64,000 nucleotides of DNA, taken from positions 25,830,417 to 25,894,416 of the forward strand of contig OY727098.1 in assembly GCA_963402885.1 (NCBI GenBank), in the 5' to 3' direction. Made by a program: the position numbers and the translations under genes. The DNA comes from Antedon bifida (Eukaryota > Echinodermata > Crinoidea > Comatulida > Antedonidae). Of this stretch, positions 34,201 through 46,200 are shown piece after piece; the stretch's first letter is position 1; each line of letters begins with the position of its first letter. The notes below the pieces were generated by a model, which did not search any database, was not told where the DNA came from, and saw nothing but the letters and a program-made list of their open reading frames with translations.

Positions 34201-37200
34201 CACTATGTAGGCCTATTCCTTTGCTTTTTTCAATCCATCTTTCCTGTGTAAAGTCTCTATGTTATCTACTGTATACAATCTATCACAGAGGCTTATGTAT
34301 CTAAAAATCATTTTAGTAATTCGATTTAGGTGTTTATCATGCTATCAAATATAACTAGCTTATGTTTCTGATGTCATGTGACTTCAGTCTCAAGAGGAAC
34401 ATTGTTTTTTGCCTGTTTTACTGCTTTTAAATGTTGTTTAAGCACTGAAAAGTTAAAATTTAATATTTTTTTTGAAAAAGCAAAAACAAGTTGTTTATAG
34501 TTTCCTAGTTTGTGCAAGTTTATTTATAACAACATTTTATAGAAATTGGAATGTACATTTATATATTCATATTTAATGTTATATATCTTGGGATGGGTCA
34601 AACTTAAAGTCTTTCTGACAATATATGACCCTCCCCCACATGATTACTTCATTGTATTTATTATCCTGTATGTTATTATATTGTGGAAATAAATTAAAAA
34701 TTAAATTAATCTTAAATTAAACAGCTTCATTATTAGTTAATTACAATTTATTTTTCAGTCATTATTCATCCACCACAACAGTCGTTGGTTTATGTACATA
34801 GTCTTTGTTCTAGCAATTCTACTGACCATTATTTGCGTTGGACAAGTGTATACACAGGTTATTAACATAGCTACCGTAAGTTGACAGTATTTTCATAATT
34901 TAACTTTACTTTACCAGCATAATATAATAGCTTTAACTTTAATCTTTACCGTTTTGATTGATTGATTATTTATTTTGTTTAATTGTAAAGTTATATAGTG
35001 CACATGATGTGACCTAGATTCAAGCTGCCAATGATGGATTTTTTGCTGTTTTCATCCAGCTTAATATACCATTTGCTTGGGTAATTTAATAAAGCCATTT
35101 TACGTATTTCTTGATGTGTCACATTTATTTCATAACAGTATAATAATATATTTACAATGGAACATTCGTTTTCAATGATTGTGTTCGTGTCTGACATTAG
35201 ACTACGACCCCCAAAAGGTGTTCTATTTACAACTAGAAAGTCCTGTTTTATAAATAGCATTAATGTACAATTCTAACGTTCAACGATAATTGCTGTAATT
35301 TTTGTTTTGAATTTTTAATCATGTTAACAGTATTTTACAGGGCCTATGGTGTTTTTGCAATCTGCATTTTAAACAGTTTTTTAACAGAATTTTAACATAG
35401 GCCTATAAATAGGCCTTTTTTACAAAACATTGCCTTTTGCAATTTGATGTATTTTTCTTTGTTGTTTTATTGTCTTAATTATGCCAAGCAAAATTAATTT
35501 CCATTTCAAAGTGGACCAATACAATTTCCTGAATCTTGGCTTGCATCAAAATCAATAAAAAAAAAAAAATCAAAAATAAATCAAAATCACTGATGCAACA
35601 AGAACAACGTGTAAAAATGTGGTTTATAAGCTGCCCTCTACTACTTGCATATGAACTCTACTGTGTGAGGCTTACCATACAGTACAGTTGTGTAACGATA
35701 ATCTTTGTTCAGATACCAAAATGTGTACGCTGCATACACAACTCTATCAGTTCTCCAAATTATCTTCTTTTTTTCTTCGCTTTTAACATGTCCTTGACGA
35801 GAACATTGATTTTGACATTAATCTTGTATTATGTTCAATGTCATTGTCTTTAACTTTAGTAATTTCCTTTTATATACAATTTTCATATGCCCTTGATATT
35901 ATGGCTTATACAATTTTATATCGTCTTAAATAAAGACTCTTATAATAAGCCATTTTGTACATTTATCCTTCAAAAACATCAAATGGAATTGTATTTTTAA
36001 AATGCCATGTTATTTGAGAATTTACTCACTACTAAAAGCATGGAGGTATAAAATTCCTCCATGACTGATACAAGAGTACTAGATGAGAATTGGAATACAA
36101 ACATATTAGTTGTGTCAGTTTATCTGTATGATGAATTCCTCGCAGACCTATTGTTAAAGTAATCTAGTTAAATGGTTTAAACACTGACCCATACAAGAAG
36201 ATCTACTGCAATTCAATACCAGGTCTGTAACTAAATGCTAACATAGCTGTTTTATAATACTACAGAATGTGTATATGTATACTGCCCTCTATAATCAATT
36301 ATTTTTTTTTTTCTGTATATTTTAATATTCAGTTGAGATTAGTGGATATTTCGACTAATGATAAAAACCAGATTATAGCATGGCCTACTTGGTTTACTTC
36401 TAATAGATGTAGGTTTAAACTATTTGAAACTCATTTTCTACATTTCAACTGTATTTCAAATTATATATCATCATGTTTATTTTTTAAATATATATATAAT
36501 ATTGATTCTCAATTTTGTCCAAGTACTCTCACTTGCACTGATGAAGGGCTAGTGTTGCCCGATAGCTCTAATCATTTTTCTGGCTGTTTTACTTTATCGT
36601 TTTGATTTAGCGTTTTGCTTATTTTATTTGTATCTCCATTGATACCCATAGCATTGTCATTTTTATTTTGTCAGTTTTTCGTTGCAACGTCTGTATTACA
36701 TTTTTGCATGGTTGTAGAAACATTCAAATCTCATGATCTAATATCAAACTTAGATTAATGTCATTCCAACAGTGGAAAGTGGCAATAGAGATAGTCAGAG
36801 GACTTGAACCAGACTCCATGAGTATCCATATAAGTACTAAACCATTGACTGAACATTATTTAAAATAAGTAAGTTAAGCGGACAAATGAATACACCTCAT
36901 GACTGATTTACTGATCATAATGCAATGTCATCATTTCCTTCTGTAGCTCTAAATTCTAGATTATATAAAATGAGGTTAATTTGTTTATGAAAATCTGTTT
37001 CTGTTACAGGTGTATTAATGTTTTGCTAATTGTAAGGTCGGTTATATTTCGTTGATCGTTAGCTCTACATCTTAACGAGCTATCAGCTCTAATTCCACGA
37101 ATACAGGATGCGCTTGCTCATCGTTTGTTTATTGAACTAGAACCTGGAGAACTAGGCCGCATAAATTAACTATAATTCATCAGCAAATTAATCATATAAT

Positions 37201-40200
37201 TTCATTGTTGCAAATTACCAACATTATTCTAATATTGCGTGACAATATATTTTTTTTCTATATAATATGTTTAAATTATTGATTAACTTAAGTAAAGTTT
37301 TTTAGTTAAATTTTAAATAAAGATAAACAAAATAATGATTTCAATTTAAAAAAAAATAAAATAGACAGTTAAATTTAATCTGAAATTTATGTGACAAAAC
37401 AATGTGGACATGATGATGTCATATCACTACCATATTTGGGCATATCACTACCATATTTGGGCATATCACTACCATATTTGGGCATATCACTACCATATTT
37501 GGGCATATCACTACCATAATCCAGCACATCAAAATAATGATGTACAGTATTACCTTTTATAAAATATGGATTTTCTAAGTTCTAAATTTATAAAAGTGAA
37601 AGGAAAAACTAAATCTGAATTTTGTGCTTTCCTTTTTATATTATGGGATTTCCGTCCATTCTACCTCAATTTTTTTTTTTTTCAAAAACTTGGAGTGGTA
37701 CATACTATTATTATTATTATACTATACAAATTAATTACATTTATGGAGTATAGTTATCATGTATTTAGATAAATTATTGTATTGTTTATGGAACATAAAT
37801 TTAGAAAATGAATATATATTATCAGGCCTTGATAAATTTCTACACACAAACATACAAACAGCACACCTACAGCACCCCTGAATGTATTAAGGAGTGCAAT
37901 TTGTAGCACACCTATTATTTTCAAAAGACAAGGCCTGTATTATATTATAGTACATTTAGCCATCTAAATATTTTAATATTAATATTTTAATAGCTATGCT
38001 GTTGAACCCATCGTATTCTACCTCCGAAACCCCTTTTCCCCCACCCTCAACCTCAACCATGAGGCCAATACACGCATCATTTGTGCCGGTGCATCTTCTG
38101 ACTTCTCTGTTTAGGCTATGTTAGAATAACAGAATTAAACCAATATGATGTGGAGATTTTGAAACAACAGCATTGAGTTAATTTGTTAGTGTATCCATTG
38201 TGTAATTGGCAAGTTTCTCGTTTTTGGATGTACATAGAAAAGAAAGAAAAGTCTTTATCTATTTATATTCTTATAAGAATTAGCCTTTTCTCTATAGATT
38301 TTAAAGTTGAAAGTTTCTAAAACTGTTGTTCTAAATTTACATAATACTTACGTCGGAAGCAACTGACTTTCAAGATCTTCATTATATTACGTTTTCAGTT
38401 TACAACTATCTGTATTTTTAGATACCCTGCCTAAATAAGTCAAATTATTATGATATCTTTCAATAAAAGTGACTTCTTATTTCTTGTTAGCTCATTGATT
38501 GACAACATACAAAATTGTTAATAAAATAGTTTATATGTAGATAGAAATTTATATAATATAATTTTAAAATCTGTCGGTGACCTTGATGTGGAATAATTTG
38601 ACCTTGACAATGTCCTTCATCGCAGCAAAGTTGTTGATAAAAAGCGTTTTATGTTGACAACATGTACAGGTTTAATGATAGATTTGATGTACTTTGTAAA
38701 ATGCTAGAAACTGATAAATATATTGCTATTATATTTAAATTGGAACAGAAAGATATAAACCCTAAACTGTCCTGTTGAAAGAAAGAAGTTTCTTACCTCA
38801 CAGGGGTGGATCCAGGATTTTGTAATACCCTAGCATGCCCCAGACCCCAGCCAACCCTCTCAATCCTCCCCTGCCAGCAACAGTATAGGTTTGAAAAGCA
38901 AGACAATTCTGGTCTAACATAGATTGTCAATCTGATATTTTCCGCATTTATAAATTAATTTGCATTTATGAATTCTTTGTGTTTATGTATTGTTTTCTAA
39001 TATTATTAACATTTGAGAATGATTTTAAATATCTTATTTAGCAGCTTAATTTTTATAAGCATAAGACCACTAATTGATCTCCTTTCCAGTTTTGTGTGAG
39101 TATATATCAGAAATTTATAATTTTTAAAATTTATCCTATTTAGTAGCTTAAACTTTCAATGATGAGAACTCCTATTTAGTTTTTTACAATATGCAAATTT
39201 AAGCACTCACTATCCCATCAAATATTTTAACAACAGAATTCACTGTTCAAACTTGTTCTTTTTGCGACGACGATTCCTGACAGATACATGATGACGTTTA
39301 AGTACTAGTTAAAACTAGATGAAACAAGGTAAAGTTCAATTTTGTTTTTAAATTTTCAAGGTCATATTTTATTATAAGTTACAAATTTCTCTTCAATTTA
39401 AGTGTCTTAATTGCAGTTTCCTTTAAAGTAAAATTGTATTTATCTTTTTTGTAGAATAGGTATTATATAGTAAGAAAGATTTTGCTGTAGAACCCCTTAC
39501 TTTCCACACTTCAATCTATTAAGCACTTTGTACTTTTTGGCCAAATAAGAACGGCATGAGCAAAAGGAAACACTTTCTTCAGGTGGGACTTGAAGATGTT
39601 GGTTAATAAAAACAATGATAAACTGTAAGCCTTCTAGTACACAATTTGCATTAACTTAATGTTATCCAAATTTCAAAACAAATCACATTCTGTTATTGCA
39701 TAATACTGTATTTCTTTTATCTCAATACAACTTTGTTCATTTAGCCCATAGGTACTTTATTTAGGTCACAATAGTTAATTTGATTACATGAAATAGAATT
39801 TATAAATTAAACTAGACATGAAACTCGTCACTTTGACGAGTTAGTTATCCGCACCACGACAAACGCCACGTGCACGTCATACGTTGGAATATTGCACACA
39901 GATAAAGATTATGGCATTATGACAAGAACTGAAGAATATGACATGCTGTTAGTGCTGAATTTTGTGTCATATAGTATATACATGCAAACAGTATAAGCTG
40001 TATACATATTACATACAGTGTAGAATAGGTGAAATTACGGGACCCGCCATTTATTCTAATTTTTAACATGGCGACGGTATCAAAATGAAACACTTAGATA
40101 GCAATTTCAGAAGGAAATTATCTCAGGAACAACATATTAACGTGTAGAAGAAATTTGAATACGTAAAATATAGATGCGCACCCTTTTAAATGTGATGAAC

Positions 40201-43200
40201 TATTACGCAAAATATGAAAATACGACTTTTTTTATTCAACTGGCCATATGATGACGTCACAACATCCGATTGGCAAAATGTTTACATGAATTCGTATCTA
40301 CAATCCAATAGCTTCCAGAAAACGTTTTAATCGTGATTATCACATTTTATTCTTACGAGCTATTACAGATTAAAATTTACTGTAAAGATGAAATTAATGA
40401 CCCACGTAATTAAAATTTTTAGGCATGATGACGTCATAAAAATTAAAATATTTTTATCTCATGCTAAAGAAAGTTGATTGACCTACACAATATATAAATG
40501 TAGGAGAAAAAGGAATACAGATAAGCGCGATGCGCTCCATTGAATGTGATGAGCAATAACGAAAGAGACAAAAATCCTATATTTTACATTCGTGTGGCCA
40601 TACGATGACGTCACAATGTTTTTTTAGCCTTATTGATGCATGATCCGATATCTACAACTCATCAACTTCTAGATTTTGTAATAAAAATAAACGGTTAACG
40701 GTTTACTTTAGAAACTATGACTGTTTAAAAAAAGACATAATTTTGACGATTTTTTAAGCTTTTTCATAAAAAACGCGCACGAATTGTCTAATTCAACGTG
40801 TTCGTATGGCGTTATTTAAACTGGAAAAGGTCTAAATTGTTTTCAAAATCACTGGGAAAGGCTTGAAAAATATAATTCAAGAGAAAAAAATATGTTTTTA
40901 ACGCTATGTGCGCACCGCGCGCGTAAAAAATTGCGCGCCCGTGGGAATTTTTGACATGCTCAAAATGACAAGAAACGCGTAAAAAGTTGATTAGAAATTA
41001 ATTTTGCGCATTTTGAAATTTTAAATGCGCGTGCGCGCGTAACTTCTTGTCAAACATGCCATTTTTAATCCGTAGAAAGTTTGCCCCTGATATGACTTAA
41101 ATTTTGTCAAAGTGTCAATACTAAATGACTTTTGGTTTTTAATCTATGATCAATCATTGAAATTCATAAAATTGCGCGTAAGTCACGTTGCGCAACTATG
41201 ACGTCATTCAAAAATAGGAGGTGCACAACTTCACGTAAATGCCCATATGTTGTCAAAGTTATGAAATGTTATGTTTACACATTTTAGAGGAACACGACTC
41301 ACAAAAAGGAAGGAAGGAAAGAAGAATAATACAGAAAAAAAATATTGATCTCATACAATTACAAGGAGTTATCCGCTTGGTATACCAAGCGGATAACTAA
41401 TGAATATTAAACTTCCTTAATGTAGAAACTTTGCATGAGAGTGAGCGCCTGTGGGTCCAATTAAGGCCAGACCTAGATTACAATATATTTCAAGATTACT
41501 ATAATTGTTGATATTAGGCACTGACAGACTTACTATAACAATATTTAAGTGACAGGTGTATTAATATATATAAACATTTTTTTAAATGTTTATTTCATCA
41601 TGGTAATTTCCAAAAATCAGTTCAATAAATCGTATTAACCTAAATAAAACTTATGATTTGTTTCAATCATATTCACTAACTTAGTAAAACAATGTATTGA
41701 AAAGTATAATCAGTGTAAAATAAATTAGAATCAGTGTAAAGTAGATTAGAATCAGTGTAAAGTAGATTAGAATTAGTGCAAAGTACAGTAGATTAGAATC
41801 AGTGTAAATTAGATTAAAGTCAGGGTAAAGCATATTAGAAGTAAGGGAAAGTAGATTAGAATCAGTGTAAAATAGATTATAATTAATGTATATTAGATTA
41901 GAATCAGTGTAAAGCAGATTAGAATCAGTGTAATGTATTGCTTTATTTTAAAATATTTGGAAAAATTATTTTTAAAAATTTTGTACATAAATTCAACATT
42001 GGTTAATTAAGTAATTGTTCGTAAACATGAATCTAAAGTCATCACAACACTCGCTAATTTATCTAGACTATCCTTGGGTTCAACTTATTGTTCAATTTTA
42101 GAAAATATAGTCAGAGTTTGTACCAATATTGAAACTAACAATCTTTAAAGTTCTACTACATTCAGGCACTTTTTAGACTAAAATAGTGTAGTGTACAGTG
42201 TACATTTTGGTTTACAATTTATTCCCTTATTCATTGTAATTTTTTCGATACAAGGATAAAAATAGAAATTTCACAAGGAAAGCCCAAAACAAAAGTTGTA
42301 AGCTTTTAATTTGAATATTAACAAGATTATTGTAGGCCTAAAGATTGCCATCGTCACGTTCTTTTTTCTGGCGTGTTGCCCATGTGATTAGCGACTCATG
42401 GCATTCCTTCCAATGTCAATTGCTCCCTAGAAACTACCAAGTAAGATGTGATAGGGAGGAGTATCAAAATGTTTAATAACTAAATTAAAAAAATATTATA
42501 GTAAGACATTTTTTTGAAAGTTCTTGTTAGGTGGAAAGTTTTCTCTTCTGAGTATTTGCCAAAATGTTATACTGTATTTTTCAAGTTATATTCAATTTTC
42601 GTGTATTCATGTATTTTATTGAAATTAATGAATGTTTTCTAAAGCTCTGTCTACACTATCAAACTTTATGTGATGTGCCCATATATGGACATGATGATGT
42701 CATATTACTATCATATTTGGGCATATTACACCTTTTTTGTCAAACTAGTTTGATACTAGTGTAGACAGAGCATTAGTTAAATAATAAAAAAAAACTCTAT
42801 GGTGAATTGCAGTTGTTTTTGATAAAATTACCTTAGTTTTTGTAGAAAGAATCCTTTCCTTTGGTACAAACTATGAATAAAAATGTTTTCGAAGGTAAAT
42901 CTTAGTGATGTAATCAAAAGTTTAAATTTAAAAGTTCCAGCATGTACAATATGTATTTTGGATCCTCTGTATTTATTTTCACAAACTATAATCATTAGCT
43001 GAACAAAAATGTTTATGAAATAAAAATCATACTGAAAAAAGGATAATTAAAGATGATTAATTATTAATTATTTATATTTATTTTGAATGATTTATCGTAA
43101 CACTGGATAGCTGTTTTTGTATGAATTCTATAAAATTTATAAATTCTTTCAATTTCTGTACTTCTGTATTTTTATGTACCGGATTTGTATGACCTATTTC

Positions 43201-46200
43201 TTAAGGTAAACAAACTGTGTTACCTGTAAAATAAGCTGGGGTTTGTTCCACATCAACACCCAGCATGTCGTCTTCTAGGTAAAAGAAAGTCCATATATAA
43301 TACAACACTAGTTTATGTCATCCTATCCACTTGTTTTAATATTCATATTGTTTTCCAAGGATAAATTGTGTATTTTTTTTACAAACTGCTATGGGTTATT
43401 CTGTTTAAATGTCATAGTTCGTTGGAAAACGGATGTTAAAATTAAGTAGTTCATTATGTTGTCAAATTACTGTTGCCTTTGGCCATTGAACCATTCATCA
43501 TGGCACACACGATAGTGTAAATATAATGAAATACAAAAGGTAGTGTGCTGGACAGTTTAATTATATTAGTATACCAAAGGCAACTGAACCAAATAATGTA
43601 TTAAAATGACACTTTTTGCTTGTTTACAGATCCTTTTAAGACTAGTAAAAACTAGTTTGACAAAAAAAGTGTGATGTGCCCAAATATGGTAGTGATATGT
43701 TTATTAGTGATATGATATCATCGTGACATTTTTTTGTCAGTTTGATAGTGTAGACAAGGCTTTAGATTACAACTTTATACTAAATACATTGAGAACACTT
43801 CTCAGGTACAAGTAATTCTCGGGTGGGACTCAACCCCACAACCTCCAGATCATTAGCCCGCCGTTCATACATGATGGCTTAGGGATTAGGTTCGAGCCCA
43901 AGTAAGCAGTGGGTACTACACCAACAGGATTATTACAGTTTATATTTAAACATTACACTATTATTAACAAGAATAATGATCTTTACTAATTCATTCATTC
44001 ATTTTATCTTTACTAATGAGAGTATACAAATATTTGTTACTGTATGCATTCATACACATGGGATATCAAAATGAATGGAATTGTACTGGGAAGGTTTTGA
44101 ACAACATTTGAAACTTATCCATCTTGGATCTAACATAGCAGCCAAGTTGATGTCTGAAATCCCTACTTATCACCAATGACTTACGGTGCCTAACTTTCCA
44201 ACCACATTTTTGCTGGTTAATATTATTAAATTGTCATGGTTAAACATATATTAGTTTAGAATATCTGATATAACAGGGCCGTACGCAGGATTTTATTTGG
44301 GTGGGTGCGGATTAATATATTTTGGACCATTTTCATAATATAATGTATAATACACTACAGATTTATTTTAAGACCCTATAAAATGTGGACCTTTTGCAAT
44401 TTGGTGGGGGGGGGGGGGGGGGAGGGGTGCGTACGGCCCTGTATAATCACAATTTAAAAGTAAAATATAAAATTATTTTCTTTTTCAATTAAATGATTTT
44501 GTCGTATCATTTTTCAACATTTCATATTTAATATTATAAGAAGTAAGGGTAGATAGATGACTGAGTCATAACACATGTTTATTATTGTTTTATCTTAACT
44601 TGTGTCACATGTTCTAAACATTGACAATCATGCACAAGTTTTTCCCCAGGTACCTCCTAACCAATCCAGGTACCTCCTAACCAGGTGTTTATTTTCAGGA
44701 ACCTTGTCAAAATTATTCTCCTGCAATTACTGCAGTAATTGCAATTCAATTTTAACCTGTTTATTGAAGTGACTGCTTTATAAACTTCTACATTGAAACA
44801 AACTAAAAGTATAAGTTACTGCAGTAAAAAATGTAGTTACTGCAGTAGAATAATTTTGGCATGATCCCTTCTACAGTACATCCAAAGGCATATTACTGAA
44901 AAAAATGACATTGTTACGGTGGCTAGATCTCAATGGAGATACAAATAAAATAAGCAAAAAGCTAGATCAAAACGATAAAATAAAACAGCCAGAAAAAGTA
45001 TGCTGAGCTTTCTGATAATCTTAATCCATTATCAACATCTTTTGTTTTGTTTATTTATTCAACCCGCAGAAAATCAATACAATATAAATATATATATACA
45101 TTTTTTAAAAGAGGAGAAAAATTGCTGGGCAGGGGCAGCTTAAGCAAAATACATCACTGTAACTCTAATGAGTCAGCTACCCCTCTATTATTTTTTTTAT
45201 TTTCAATCGACAATATTAATTAATTAATTAACTTTAAAATTAATTTCATGACATAAAAAATATTTTTTTAATTATTGTCTTCAAGACCATTTTTTGCAAA
45301 CGTCATTGACTTATTTTGCAGTTACAACTGTAGGCCTATCAGTAATATAAAAGTTTTATTACAGTATTTATTTTTATTATGATGAAATGTACTGAACATA
45401 TTATTTAATAACATTTCCAGGATAACTCCATTATTGAATAGTAATATCAATAACATAATGTTTGTTCAGTCGCAGGGACATGTGACTTTTGGGTTCGTTC
45501 GCTTGGTTTTTAAAATATAGTTATCATCTATAGGACTAGTGCAGCAAATAGAAAGGCTGTGAAGATCTTGGATTTCCTACTACAATTTTATGATAAAGTG
45601 TCGTCTTACATGTTTATTTTTCTCATTTGTTCTTATTTGTTTCAATTTAATTTGTTTCTGAAGATTTTGCCTTGGCATGGCAACCCCGAATACATTTTCA
45701 TTGGGCTTAATTAACTAAGATTTTATATGGTGGCGCTGCTCTGTGGCGAATCGCTTGGTATTCTTGAATCTTGAAGCTATACCAGGGCTAGAAATGTACT
45801 TTTTTGTCTACCAGCAAACCTTTGCTAATTTTAAAATCTAACTAGCAAATAAGCAACGCCACTAGCAAGGGTTTGCTAATTAATTACTAAAATTAATTTA
45901 CATAAATTGACAGGTCGAGCCTCCGGTACCTAGACTAAAAATAACTATTTATTTCCGAGAACTACAATTCTGCAAACATTAGCTTATTTTGTAATATTCA
46001 ATTAGCAATTATGAAAAATAGATTTCCTACAGTGAATTTCGGGACAAAGCTGTGAGAACCTGAACAAGTCAAGATACAAACTCGAAATCTTCTAATATAT
46101 TTTTACAGCATAATTTTATAAGTAATATAAATTAGATAGCATGTTTATAATAGTATTAACTTATTTAAGAGTTTTCCAAAGTGTAATACTTCACCCTTAA

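Noticed and set aside
36267..36605. 112-residue ORF in ZDHHC intron 5
   Set aside because: It overlaps an interspersed repeat tail and shows no reverse-transcriptase or other domain.
43805..43910. Minus-strand B-box-like gggttgagtccc
   Set aside because: No cloverleaf could be formed. Too weak to call a tRNA or SINE.
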